64,000 nucleotides of DNA from NCBI RefSeq assembly GCF_002105285.1, contig NZ_MUHR01000029.1, positions 1 through 64,000 on the forward strand. Direction: 5' to 3'. The notes beneath the pieces are model-generated. The model did no database searches. It was not told the DNA's origin and saw only the letters and a program-made list of their open reading frames with translations. The first letter of the stretch is position 1, and each line of letters opens with the position of its first letter. The translations under genes were made by a program, and so were the position numbers. The DNA comes from Planktotalea arctica. Its GTDB lineage: Bacteria; Pseudomonadota; Alphaproteobacteria; Rhodobacterales; Rhodobacteraceae. Shown one piece after another: positions 26,972 through 35,287 of this stretch.

Positions 26972-27984
26972 ATCGCTTTGCTTTCTAGCGCAGTATCCTC
27001 GCCGTCAAATGCTGTTTCAACGATTGCAGCATTGTAGCCAGCGCTCTTGAGGTGGCGCGCGAAGATGTCGGTGTAACCATGAGTCACATATATATTTTCC
27101 GCATTCGTTAAGGCGATTGCGTGCAGTAATCCCTCCCAGTCTGCATGATCTGACATAACGAATCCACGCTCCAGCGCGCGCCGTCGGCGCACGCCGCGAA
27201 GGCGCATCCAGCCGCTTGCGAAACCGCTCGAGTGGGCGCCGAATTTCGCGGCCCATTTGGAGCCGAGCGCTGCGGGCGGCGCGAGCACCATCGCGCCGTT
27301 TTGGGATGTGTGATCGAAGTCCGGTGTGATCAGTGTCGTCTGTGGCAAAGTGATGCCTTGGCCGCGCAGCACAGCGTTGCTTGCCTCGATTGCGCCGTGG
27401 GTCAGGATTGGGCCAATGCCCGGCTCGAGCAAGGATAGAATGCGCTGCGCCTTGCCGAGGGAATAGGCCCCGATGATACTATGCACGCCTGCATTTGCAT
27501 TGATGCGCCACCAGTCATTGATCTGTGCTGCCACCCGCGCTTGGGGGGCCCATTTGAAGATCGGTAAACCAAAGGTACATTCGGTTACGAAATGCGTGCA
27601 ACGCACAGGTTCGAACGGCTCGCCGATACCGTCGTGCTCAACTTTGTAATCGCCTGAAATCACCCAAACCTCACCTTTGTATGCAAGGCGAATTTGCGCA
27701 GAGCCGATGACGTGACCTGCGGGGTGAAAGGAAATTTCCACCCCGTTGATCACGATCTTTTCGCCATATTCCACCTCTTGCAGATCAATTGAGCCAAGGC
27801 GGTGGCGCATGATCGGCGCGGCGCTTTTGGTGCACATGTAGTGTGCGTGACCTTCGCGCGCGTGATCGGCGTGGCCATGGGTGATCAACGCACGCGCGAC
27901 AGGTTTCCAAGGATCCATGTAAACCTGCGCACGCGCGCAATACATGCCGCGATCGGTAAAAGTGATGAGAGGTTCATGCGCCAT
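26968..27984 (-). CDS. ligase-associated DNA exonuclease (metallo-beta-lactamase fold)
   Basis: A 338-residue putative exonuclease of the SNM1/CPSF-like metallo-beta-lactamase group. The metal motif HxHxDH is in LITHGHADHAREG (H36, H38, D40, H41), followed by HPAGHVIGSAQI, ISGDYKVEHDG and the late SDHADWEGLL. The start MAHEPLITF at 27984 is chosen because the family begins close to TDRGMYC. The longer frame upstream would overlap the divergent aldolase gene and its operator. It overlaps the ligase start, forming the repair pair. Confidence 0.92.
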   Translation of the reverse strand: MAHEPLITFTDRGMYCARAQVYMDPWKPVARALITHGHADHAREGHAHYMCTKSAAPIMRHRLGSIDLQEVEYGEKIVINGVEISFHPAGHVIGSAQIRLAYKGEVWVISGDYKVEHDGIGEPFEPVRCTHFVTECTFGLPIFKWAPQARVAAQINDWWRINANAGVHSIIGAYSLGKAQRILSLLEPGIGPILTHGAIEASNAVLRGQGITLPQTTLITPDFDHTSQNGAMVLAPPAALGSKWAAKFGAHSSGFASGWMRLRGVRRRRALERGFVMSDHADWEGLLHAIALTNAENIYVTHGYTDIFARHLKSAGYNAAIVETAFDGEDTALESKAI

Positions 27985-28048
27985 GTGTCGATTATAGCGC
28001 GGCATTTGACGCGCGCCACCGCTTGCGCCGCCTTGCAGTTCACCTAAA

Positions 28049-28064
28049 GTGCAAGCGAATGCAA
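28049..28064. promoter_or_regulatory. predicted LacI-type operator, site 3
   Basis: GTGCAAGCGAATGCAA differs from site 1 at only two of 16 positions. It lies 14 bases upstream of the HpaI-type aldolase start, about 9 kb from the LacI gene. This position matches that of site 2 relative to the SDR gene, suggesting the aldolase belongs to the same regulon. Confidence 0.66.
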
Positions 28065-28078
28065 AAGGATTGAACCTC

Positions 28079-28855
28079 ATGACCAACACAGCCGATTTTC
28101 GCGAAAAAATGCTCTCGGGCGCGCCGCTGGCAGGGACGTTTCTGAAAACGCCCTCATATGTGTTGGTGGAGGTGCTGGCACAATCCGGCCTCGATTTTCT
28201 GTGCCTCGATGCCGAACACGCGCCCTTTGATCGCGCCGCGATGGACGCGTGCATGGCCGTCGCGCGTGCGCTGGATTTTCCGGTGCTGGTGCGCGTCGCC
28301 GACGCAAGCGCGCGCGAAATTTTGCAAGCGCTTGATTATGGCGCAGCTGGCATCGTCGTGCCGCACGTGGATAGCGCCGAAAAGGCGGCGGCGGCGGCCA
28401 AATCGGCGCGCTATGGCTTGCACGGACGCGGCTACGCGGGATCATCGCGCTGGGCGGGCTATGCCACTCAGACGATGCCCGACCTTTTGGCGCGCTCGCA
28501 ACGCGAAACCATCGTGATCGCGCAGATCGAAGAGCCGGAAGGCGTGGACGCGGTCGAGGCGATCGCCGCCGTGGAGGGCGTGGACGGGATATTCATTGGC
28601 CCTGCGGACCTCTCGGTCGGCTACGGCAAAAGCGATCAAAGCTCGCCCGAGCTATACGCCGCGATCGAGCGCTGCGGGGCGGCGTCGAAGGCCCATGGCA
28701 AGGCTTATATGACCTTCGTGCCTGACGCGGCCAAAGCGGCAGAGTGGCAGAAATACGGGCTAAGCATGTTCTTCATCGCCTCCGAACATAACTGGATGCG
28801 GGCAGGTGCCAAAGAGGCGGCGGATGGCGTTCACGCGCTCAAAAACGGTGCGTAG
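28079..28855 (+). CDS. HpcH/HpaI-family class II aldolase
   Basis: A 258-residue metal-dependent aldolase of the HpaI type, which splits a 4-hydroxy-2-oxo acid into pyruvate and an aldehyde. The motifs DFLCLDAEHAPFD (near 41-53), GAAGIVVPHVDSAEKA, VIAQIEEPEGVDAVEAI (metal-binding glutamate) and VDGIFIGPADLSVGYG (metal-binding aspartate) are complete. The ATG at 28079 immediately follows predicted LacI operator 3. It stands alone between divergent and convergent genes. As part of the LacI regulon it would perform the cleavage step. The substrate is unknown. Confidence 0.92.
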   Translation: MTNTADFREKMLSGAPLAGTFLKTPSYVLVEVLAQSGLDFLCLDAEHAPFDRAAMDACMAVARALDFPVLVRVADASAREILQALDYGAAGIVVPHVDSAEKAAAAAKSARYGLHGRGYAGSSRWAGYATQTMPDLLARSQRETIVIAQIEEPEGVDAVEAIAAVEGVDGIFIGPADLSVGYGKSDQSSPELYAAIERCGAASKAHGKAYMTFVPDAAKAAEWQKYGLSMFFIASEHNWMRAGAKEAADGVHALKNGA

Positions 28856-28861
28856 CTGGCA

Positions 28862-29794
28862 CTAGAGGCTGTCGAGAAACGCGGCAGTCTCTGCCGCAAG
28901 GCGGGCACGCGTTTCGGGGACTTCCATATAGGCCTCATGCTCGCCGTTCTTGATGATGCTGAGGGTGCCATTTGGCCAGGTGCTCATCTTGTCATGGATC
29001 GCGCTTGCCTCGACGATCCGCTCGCCGTCGCCCAGAAAGGTCAGCGCTGGCACATTTGGCGTAGACGTGCGCATGAGCGCTGCGCATTCGTCCATCGCCA
29101 AGCGCACCCAATCAAGGCTGGGACCGCCAAGCTCAAGGCCTGGTACCGCCTTGATCTGCGCGCCCATCATCGCCCACATTTCGCGGTCGCGCGTCAGTGT
29201 GTTGTTCTCGAAAGGATCGCTTAGAATAAAGCTGCGTTTGTTGGTGCCGGGGGCCAGCGTGCCGCCAAGCCCCGCCTGCGCGGCAATGCGCGAGAGGGCC
29301 CAGGCGGCAGGGCGCAGTGCAGGGGCCATGACGATGCCCCACATAGGCGCTGAAAACACGGCGCCCTTCACGTCCAGCCCGTTCACGAGCGCGCGAAGCC
29401 CGATGCAGCCACCCATGGAATGCCCGATGAGCGCGCAAGGCGCTGGCAGGCCCTCTTCGGCCAAAGTGGCCAGCAACACGTCGATGTCTTTTTGATAATC
29501 GTCGAAACTGCCGACATGGCCGCGATAGGGGTCGTCCATCAAACGGTCCGACAGGCCCTGACCGCGCCAATCCAGAGAGGCGACAGTGTAGCCCGCGGCC
29601 TGTAGATCAAGCGCGACATGGGCGTATTTTTCGATATATTCCGTGCGGCCCGTAAAGATCAGCACGGTGGCTTTGGCCCCTTTGAGGGGCCAAAATCCGA
29701 TACGCAAACGCACCCCGTCACTGGCCTTGCGCCAAAGCGCGTAGCCGCCCGAGGGGCCATTGCAGATCTCTGCATGGTAAGGTGCTTGCGTCAT
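28862..29794 (-). CDS. alpha/beta hydrolase (lysophospholipase/monoacylglycerol lipase type)
   Basis: A 310-residue hydrolase with IFTGRTEYIEKYAHVALDL (family start), SLDWRGQGLSDRL, the nucleophile elbow IGHSMGGCIGLR (serine near residue 132) and a late LGDGERIVEAS and NGEHEAYME with aspartate and histidine. This pattern is typical of PldB-like lysophospholipases common in Rhodobacteraceae. It is followed 21 bases upstream by a small SCP2 gene on the same strand, a lipid-carrier pairing that fits lipid turnover. Confidence 0.9.
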   Translation of the reverse strand: MTQAPYHAEICNGPSGGYALWRKASDGVRLRIGFWPLKGAKATVLIFTGRTEYIEKYAHVALDLQAAGYTVASLDWRGQGLSDRLMDDPYRGHVGSFDDYQKDIDVLLATLAEEGLPAPCALIGHSMGGCIGLRALVNGLDVKGAVFSAPMWGIVMAPALRPAAWALSRIAAQAGLGGTLAPGTNKRSFILSDPFENNTLTRDREMWAMMGAQIKAVPGLELGGPSLDWVRLAMDECAALMRTSTPNVPALTFLGDGERIVEASAIHDKMSTWPNGTLSIIKNGEHEAYMEVPETRARLAAETAAFLDSL

Positions 29795-29815
29795 ATTTTG
29801 ATCCGCAACAGTGGG

Positions 29816-30106
29816 TTACGCCAAGACTGCGGCCAGCTTCATCGCCGTGCCCATGTCGCCGTCAACGGATAATTTGCCCGTCATAAAGGCCGTCGTCGCG
29901 TTCAATTCCCCCTCAAGGATGGATTGAAACGTCTCCGCATCCGCGCTCAGCGTCACATCCGCGTCCGCATCCGAGGCTGCCGCACCTTCGCTGTCGATGC
30001 GCACCGCGCCTTCGCCCGCGATCTGGAACTTCGCGCTACCGTCGAAATCGGCGCTGCTCAGCTTTCCGTTCAAGGCTACAACCGCCGCGTTGATAATATC
30101 ACTCAT
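29816..30106 (-). CDS. SCP2 sterol-carrier domain protein
   Basis: A 96-residue protein consisting of one SCP2-type lipid-binding domain: KFQIAGEGAVRIDSEG, DADVTLSADAETFQSILEGE and the C-terminal AFMTGKLSVDGDMGTAMKLA are characteristic. Such domains bind fatty acyl chains or lipids in the cytosol. It precedes the lysophospholipase-like gene on the same strand and is divergent from the TPR gene. Confidence 0.88.
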   Translation of the reverse strand: MSDIINAAVVALNGKLSSADFDGSAKFQIAGEGAVRIDSEGAAASDADADVTLSADAETFQSILEGELNATTAFMTGKLSVDGDMGTAMKLAAVLA

Positions 30107-30172
30107 GTCGCTCTCCGCTTCGTTATCTCATCGCATCTGGCATCTTGCACAGCTTGCGCTACACTCTCCTAT

Positions 30173-30796
30173 ATGAGAGCGCATATAACAACTCGCAAAC
30201 CTTACCTTGCGGCAGAGCCACGTAAAGCTATCTACGCGATAATTCTCGCGCTAGTGGTGAATTCCATACCTTTGCAGGGGCCCGCCTTTGCGCAAGAGGC
30301 GACTCAGCAGAGCGCCGCTGAAGTAGATGCTGAAATTTTGCTGTCACAATTACGCGACGCCGGCCCCGATGAAGCAGCCAAAATCGCCAGTCAGATCAAG
30401 CGCAGCTGGACTCGCTCCGGATCTGCTTCGGCGGATTTGTTGCTCAAACGCGGGCGCAATGCGTTGCGTGCGAAAAAGCCGCAAGCCGCGATCGAACATC
30501 TGACCGCTCTTACGGATCATGCGCCGGATTTCGCCGAGGGCTGGCACATGCGCGCCAGTGCGCTCTATCAAGAAGAATTATACGGCCCCGCGCTTGAGGA
30601 TCTGGCACGTGTGCTCGCGCTTAATCCGAAGCATTTCGAGGCGATCCAAGGCCTTGGCGCGATCTTCGAACAATTGGGCGATCCAACCCGCGCCTATGAG
30701 GTCTATGAACAAGTTCTTGCTATACATCCGCATCATGCTTCCGTACTCGAAGCGATGGAGCGGCTTGAGACAACGGTCAAAGGTCCCGCCCTGTAA
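30173..30796 (+). CDS. secreted or membrane-anchored TPR protein
   Basis: A 207-residue protein with an N-terminal hydrophobic segment (about 20-40, followed by FAQEATQ) that acts as signal peptide or anchor. The body has about three tetratricopeptide repeats, visible in LLKRGRNALRAKKPQAAIEH, AEGWHMRASALYQEELYGPA and EAIQGLGAIFEQLGDPTRAY. TPRs mediate protein interactions. It ends 26 bases before the helicase gene on the same strand, a neighbourhood common in this family of bacteria. Specific partner unknown. Confidence 0.86.
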   Translation: MRAHITTRKPYLAAEPRKAIYAIILALVVNSIPLQGPAFAQEATQQSAAEVDAEILLSQLRDAGPDEAAKIASQIKRSWTRSGSASADLLLKRGRNALRAKKPQAAIEHLTALTDHAPDFAEGWHMRASALYQEELYGPALEDLARVLALNPKHFEAIQGLGAIFEQLGDPTRAYEVYEQVLAIHPHHASVLEAMERLETTVKGPAL

Positions 30797-30822
30797 AAGG
30801 TAGGCATGGGTAGAGGCATTTT

Positions 30823-33648
30823 ATGACCGCGCAGTCACGCATCATCGCGGTCCTCGGACCGACGAATACCGGCAAGACCACCTACGCAATCGAGCGCATG
30901 CTGGGCTATCGTACGGGTGTCATCGGCCTGCCTTTGCGCCTTCTAGCGCGTGAGGTCTATGATCGGATCGTTGCGATTCGTGGCCCCTCCGTTGTGGCGC
31001 TGGTCACGGGCGAGGAACGCATCGTGCCGCCGCGCACTCAGTATTGGGTCTGCACCGTCGAGGCGATGCCAGAGGGTATGGGCTGCGATTTTCTGGCTGT
31101 GGATGAGATCCAGCTTTGCGATGATCCCGAGCGTGGCCATGTGTTTACCGATCGATTATTGCGCGCGCGCGGCCTGCAAGAAACCCTGTTCATGGGTGCG
31201 GATACAATGCGCGGCCCGATTGCATCCTTGATTCCAGATGCGCAGTTCGTGGCGCGTGCGCGCATGAGCGAGCTGACCTACTCTGGTGCGAAAAAGATAA
31301 GTCGCATGCGCCCACGTAGCGCTATTGTCGGGTTCTCGGTTGAAAATGTATATGCCATCGCCGAATTGATCCGCCGTCAAAAGGGTGGTGCTGCGGTGGT
31401 CATGGGCGCGCTATCCCCGCGCACGCGCAACGCGCAGGTGGAAATGTATCAAAACGGCGATGTCGATTATCTGGTGGCAACTGATGCGATCGGCATGGGG
31501 CTTAACCTTGATATCGAGCATGTCGCATTTTCCTCGCTGGTGAAATTCGACGGCACTCGCATGCGCATGCTCCAGCCCAACGAACTCGCCCAGATCGCAG
31601 GGCGTGCAGGGCGCGGTATGAAAAGCGGCACCTTCGGCGTTACCGGTGAAGCGCCGCCCTTGCTGGATGAGGTTGCGCGCGCGATCACCGATCACCGCTT
31701 CCCCTCGGTTGGCAAGCTGCAATGGCGCAATCCCAAACTGCAAATGGGCCGCCTCGATGCGCTGATCGCCTCGCTTGAGCAGCCCAGCCATGACGAGCGC
31801 TTGGTGAAGTCGCGCGAAGCGGATGATCTGCGCGTGCTCAAAACGCTTGCGGCAGAGGCGGAGATCGCCGCGCGTGCCAGCGATGCGGCCTCGGTCAAAC
31901 TGCTCTGGGATGTGTGCCGTATTCCTGATTTTCGCGGTATCAGTCACGCCGAACACGCCAGTTTGCTGAATAGCATTTATTGCTTTTTGCACCAATCGGG
32001 TCAAATCCCCGATGAATGGCTTGGCCGCCAAATCCAGCGCATTGACCGCACCGAGGGCGATATCGACACATTGTCCAAACGATTGGCGTTTATCCGCACC
32101 TGGACCTATGTCGCGCAGCGTTCCGGCTGGAGCAGCGACGAAAGTGATTGGCGTTCACAGACGCGCGCTGTAGAAGACCGCTTGTCAGATGCGCTGCACG
32201 AGCGTTTGACCCAAAGATTTGTGGACCGGCGCACATCCGTGCTTTTGCGCCGGCTCAAACAAAAGGAGGCCCTTTTGGCCGAAGTAAATGACAAAGGTGA
32301 AGTGACCGTCGAAGGTGAATTCGTTGGTCGCTTGGAAGGTTTCCGTTTCTCGCAGGATAAATCCGCGAGCGGCAATGAAGCGAAAACACTGCGCACAGCA
32401 TCCATTGCGGCGCTTGCTCCGCATTTTCATCTGCGTGCGGACCGCTTCTATAACGCGCCCGATACGGAGATAGATTTTACCGAGCAGGGTGGCCTCATGT
32501 GGGGCGAATATGCTGTTGGTAAACTTGTGTCCGGCCCCGAGGCGCTCAAGCCGCAAGTGCAGGCTTTCGTCGATGACGTCGCAGGCACGGAGGTCGCCGA
32601 AAAGGTCACGCGCCGGTTGCAGCACTTCATTGATCGCAAAGTTGCGCTGCATATGGAACCTTTGCTGAACCTGCAACGCGACGAGACTCTCTCGGGCATG
32701 GCGCGCGGTTTCGCGTTCCGCCTGATCGAAGGCCTTGGCTTGATCCCTCGCGCGGATGTCGCCGACGAAGTGAAGTCCCTCGATCAAGAGGCGCGCGGCG
32801 CTTTGCGCAAGCACGGCATCCGCTTTGGTCAGTTTACCATTTTCATGCCGCTTCTTCTAAAGCCGGCCCCGACGCGCTTGCGCCTCGTTCTTTGGTCGCT
32901 TGCGGCGGATCATCAGGAATTCCCCGAAGCTCCGCCCCCCGGGTTGGTCACCGTACCATCGGTTGATCATGCTCCAGCGGGCTACCATCTGATGTCCGGC
33001 TACCGCGCTTCCGGCACCCGCGCGATCCGCATCGATATGCTGGAACGACTTGCCGATATGCTGCGCAGCGAGGATAGCCGTGGCGGCTTTGAGGCGAAAG
33101 CCGACATGCTCTCGATCACGGGCATGACGCTGGAGCAATTCAGCGATCTCATGCAAGGCCTTGGCTACAAAGCTGAAAAGGGCGAGCGCGAGAAGGTGAA
33201 GGTTGTTATCGCTGTGCCGCAAGTCGCAAATGAGGCTGAGGCAGAAACGCCGAAGGACGTGCCAGCAGAGGTTCCAGCCGAAGTTCCAGCCGAAGTTCCT
33301 ACAGAGGCTCCCGTAGAAGTTCCCGTAGAAGTTCCCACAGAAGTTCCTGTTGAAACGCCCAGTGAAGTGCCCGCCGAGGCGCCACAGGAAGTGCCCGCCG
33401 CCGCCCCCGAGATGGAGGTGTTCTATACTTTCACATGGGGCCGCGTGCGCCAGCAACGCTCCGCCGACAGCCGCCCTCGCAAAGACGGTGGCGCGCCCAA
33501 AGGCAAAGGCAAGGGTAAGCCGCGTGGCAAGCCTCAAGGCGCTGGGAACAAGGCGCAAAACTTCTCGGCGCGTCCTTCGAAGCCCGAGAAAAAGATCGAC
33601 CCGGACAATCCGTTCGCGGCGGCGTTGATGGGCTTTACCAAGAAGTGA
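30823..33648 (+). CDS. SUV3-like RNA helicase with Pro-Glu-Val repeat and basic tail
   Basis: A 941-residue helicase like mitochondrial SUV3, typical of alphaproteobacteria. Motif I is GPTNTGKTTYA (residues 12-22), motif II FLAVDEIQLC (a DEIQ box), and a second RecA domain holds ATDAIGMGLNLDIEHV and the QIAGRAGRG motif VI. The C-terminal third adds a valine/glutamate/proline repeat (about 812-860) and a lysine-rich tail. Such enzymes unwind RNA for decay; the mitochondrial one works with an RNase partner, unseen here. The S4-domain gene follows by overlap (GTGA). Confidence 0.92.
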   Translation: MTAQSRIIAVLGPTNTGKTTYAIERMLGYRTGVIGLPLRLLAREVYDRIVAIRGPSVVALVTGEERIVPPRTQYWVCTVEAMPEGMGCDFLAVDEIQLCDDPERGHVFTDRLLRARGLQETLFMGADTMRGPIASLIPDAQFVARARMSELTYSGAKKISRMRPRSAIVGFSVENVYAIAELIRRQKGGAAVVMGALSPRTRNAQVEMYQNGDVDYLVATDAIGMGLNLDIEHVAFSSLVKFDGTRMRMLQPNELAQIAGRAGRGMKSGTFGVTGEAPPLLDEVARAITDHRFPSVGKLQWRNPKLQMGRLDALIASLEQPSHDERLVKSREADDLRVLKTLAAEAEIAARASDAASVKLLWDVCRIPDFRGISHAEHASLLNSIYCFLHQSGQIPDEWLGRQIQRIDRTEGDIDTLSKRLAFIRTWTYVAQRSGWSSDESDWRSQTRAVEDRLSDALHERLTQRFVDRRTSVLLRRLKQKEALLAEVNDKGEVTVEGEFVGRLEGFRFSQDKSASGNEAKTLRTASIAALAPHFHLRADRFYNAPDTEIDFTEQGGLMWGEYAVGKLVSGPEALKPQVQAFVDDVAGTEVAEKVTRRLQHFIDRKVALHMEPLLNLQRDETLSGMARGFAFRLIEGLGLIPRADVADEVKSLDQEARGALRKHGIRFGQFTIFMPLLLKPAPTRLRLVLWSLAADHQEFPEAPPPGLVTVPSVDHAPAGYHLMSGYRASGTRAIRIDMLERLADMLRSEDSRGGFEAKADMLSITGMTLEQFSDLMQGLGYKAEKGEREKVKVVIAVPQVANEAEAETPKDVPAEVPAEVPAEVPTEAPVEVPVEVPTEVPVETPSEVPAEAPQEVPAAAPEMEVFYTFTWGRVRQQRSADSRPRKDGGAPKGKGKGKPRGKPQGAGNKAQNFSARPSKPEKKIDPDNPFAAALMGFTKK
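33256..33405 (+). repeat. in-frame P-E-V tandem repeat in the SUV3-like helicase
   Basis: About 150 bases of imperfect repeats with a 12- or 6-base core unit (such as GAAGTTCCAGCC) encode alternating units like PAEVP, PTEAP and PVEVP. The result is an acidic, extended linker between the helicase core and the lysine-rich tail. The near-identical units suggest recent expansion by slippage, so copy number may vary between strains. Confidence 0.85.
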
Positions 33649-34019
33649 GCGAAGCAGCTGAAAAGCTGCGCGCGGACAAATGGCTCTGGCAGGCGCGGTT
33701 CTTTAAGACCCGTAGCCTGTCAGCCAAACTTATCACCGGTAGCCACCTGCGCGTGAACAGCGAAAAGGTCATGAAAACATCCGCGACCGTGAAAGTCGGT
33801 GATGTTTTGACCTTCCCACAAGGCAATCACATTCGCGTCATCCAAGTGGATGGTATCGGCACGCGCCGTGGCCCTGCCAGCGAAGCGCAAACGCTTTATA
33901 CCGACCTTAGCCCACCTGGACCGCACGATATCTCCAAACCCTTCGCCGAGCGCGGCGGACGCCCGAGCAAGGCAGAACGCCGCACGGGCGCGCAAATCAA
34001 ACGCGGAACGCTTGAATGA
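33645..34019 (+). CDS. S4-domain RNA-binding protein (Hsp15-like)
   Basis: A 124-residue protein with a single S4 domain at the N-terminus: LRADKWLWQARFFKTRSLSA (start of the fold), ITGSHLRVNSEKVMKTS and VKVGDVLTFP. The tail is basic (KAERRTGAQIKRG). Hsp15 relatives bind free 50S subunits or stalled nascent chains. The GTG start overlaps the helicase stop (GTGA), an arrangement that suggests both act on RNA. The exact role is inferred from the family. Confidence 0.9.
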   Translation: MSEAAEKLRADKWLWQARFFKTRSLSAKLITGSHLRVNSEKVMKTSATVKVGDVLTFPQGNHIRVIQVDGIGTRRGPASEAQTLYTDLSPPGPHDISKPFAERGGRPSKAERRTGAQIKRGTLE

Positions 34020-34068
34020 TTGCGCTGCTTGGATTAGCTAACGGGAATCCCGAATTGAGGCACGTTCC

Positions 34069-34407
34069 ATGACCTATATCGTCAATGATGCTTGCATCGC
34101 TTGCAAATTCACCGACTGCGTCGAAGTCTGCCCCGTAGATTGCTTCTATGAGGGCGAAAACATGCTGGTAATTCACCCCGACGAGTGCATCGATTGCGGC
34201 GTGTGCGAGCCGGAATGCCCCGCCGATGCGATCCGCCCGGACACAGAGCCGGACATGGAGAAATGGGTCGAATTCAACCGCAAATATTCCGAGCTGTGGC
34301 CAGTGATCATCACCAAGAAAGATCCGCTGCCCGAGGCGGAAGAGCGTGATGGAGAGCAGGGCAAGCTGGAGAAGTACTTCTCCGAAAACCCGGGCGAGGG
34401 CGGTTAA
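34069..34407 (+). CDS. fdxA: 7Fe ferredoxin FdxA
   Basis: A 112-residue electron carrier with one 3Fe-4S and one 4Fe-4S cluster. The N-terminal pattern [17 protein letters not shown] and [15 protein letters not shown] are the cluster ligands, with the family's acidic C-terminal extension ([19 protein letters not shown]). It sits 49 bases after the S4 protein gene and ahead of a terminator, in an order (helicase, S4, ferredoxin, carD) commonly seen in Rhodobacterales. It donates low-potential electrons to unspecified partners. Confidence 0.95.
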   Translation: MTYIVNDACIACKFTDCVEVCPVDCFYEGENMLVIHPDECIDCGVCEPECPADAIRPDTEPDMEKWVEFNRKYSELWPVIITKKDPLPEAEERDGEQGKLEKYFSENPGEGG

Positions 34408-34437
34408 TCTGCGCGAATCATTGCTACCGAATTACCT

Positions 34438-34461
34438 AAAGGTGCCGCACCGGCACCTTTT
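34438..34461 (+). terminator. intrinsic terminator after fdxA
   Basis: AAAGGTGCCG pairs with CGGCACCTTT across a CAC loop, ending in TTTT. It closes the fdxA transcript; carD then has its own promoter in 34462-34700, which otherwise holds no frame I would support. Confidence 0.8.
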
Positions 34462-34700
34462 CGCGTTTCGCTATAGATACTTGGCTCTGTGCTTGTTTTT
34501 GCCGCGTTTGGCGCGGCCTATGGTGAGGGGGCGATTTTTGTGATATGTCATTGCTGGATGATGATTGATTGCCTGACACAACTCTGTTTCTGCAAAGCCG
34601 CGAAATAGCCAAAACCACAAGCCACTGAGAACGCTGGTGCAAGCCTGCGTGCTTGGTCTTGTCGTGTCTGACGATCCCGAATGTGCTAAGGAATACCTGC

Positions 34701-35219
34701 ATGAGCAAGTCTAAGAACCTAGATTTTCGCACCAACCAGTTTGTCGTTTATCCCGCGCATGGCGTCGGCCGTGTTGTTTCCGTTGAAGAGCAGGAAATTG
34801 CGGAAATGATGCTCGAGTTTTATGTTGTTGCGTTCGAAAAAGACAAGATGACTCTGCGCGTTCCGACCCATAAAGCAATTGATATTGGCATGCGCTCGCT
34901 TAGCTCGCCTGACGAAGTCGGGTATGCGATGAAGACGCTCAAGGGCAAGGCCAAGGTCAAGCGCGCCATGTGGTCACGCCGCGCGCAGGAATATGAGCAA
35001 AAGATCAACTCCGGCGATCTGATCGCGATTGCGGAGGTCGTGCGCGATTTGCATCGCACTGATGACCAGCGCGAGCAAAGCTATTCGGAGCGTCAGCTTT
35101 ATGAAGCCGCGCTTGAGCGTTTGACGCGCGAAATCGGCGCAGTTCAAGGCGGCGACGAAGACGGCGCTGCGCGCCAGATCACTGATGTCCTGATGTCCCG
35201 CGCGCCTGCTGCTGCTTAA
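34701..35219 (+). CDS. carD: CarD-family transcription regulator
   Basis: A 172-residue protein that binds RNA polymerase and stabilises open promoter complexes, mainly at rRNA and stress promoters. The N-terminal Tudor-like domain is plain (FVVYPAHGVGRVVSVEEQE near residues 15-33), followed by the helical DNA-binding domain with MWSRRAQEYEQKINSGDL and AEVVRDLHR. The ATG at 34701 gives the expected family start. It is monocistronic, ending at a terminator shared with the convergent cobS gene. Confidence 0.94.
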   Translation: MSKSKNLDFRTNQFVVYPAHGVGRVVSVEEQEIAEMMLEFYVVAFEKDKMTLRVPTHKAIDIGMRSLSSPDEVGYAMKTLKGKAKVKRAMWSRRAQEYEQKINSGDLIAIAEVVRDLHRTDDQREQSYSERQLYEAALERLTREIGAVQGGDEDGAARQITDVLMSRAPAAA

Positions 35220-35249
35220 GTCACGCAGCCCCGCGTCTGGGAAAACGAA

Positions 35250-35283
35250 GAACCGCGCCTTTGGGAGGGGGTGCGGTTTTTCT
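35250..35283. terminator. terminator between convergent carD and cobS
   Basis: AACCGCGCC pairs with GGTGCGGTT (one G-T pair) and is followed on the plus strand by TTTTTCT. On the minus strand the downstream run is weaker (TTCTTCGTTTTC). It ends carD and may also serve cobS. Confidence 0.75.
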
Positions 35284-35287
35284 ATGT

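Noticed and set aside
33256-33405. CRISPR array or intergenic repeat
   Set aside because: The repeats are in frame inside the helicase and encode a Pro-Glu-Val linker. They have no regular spacers.
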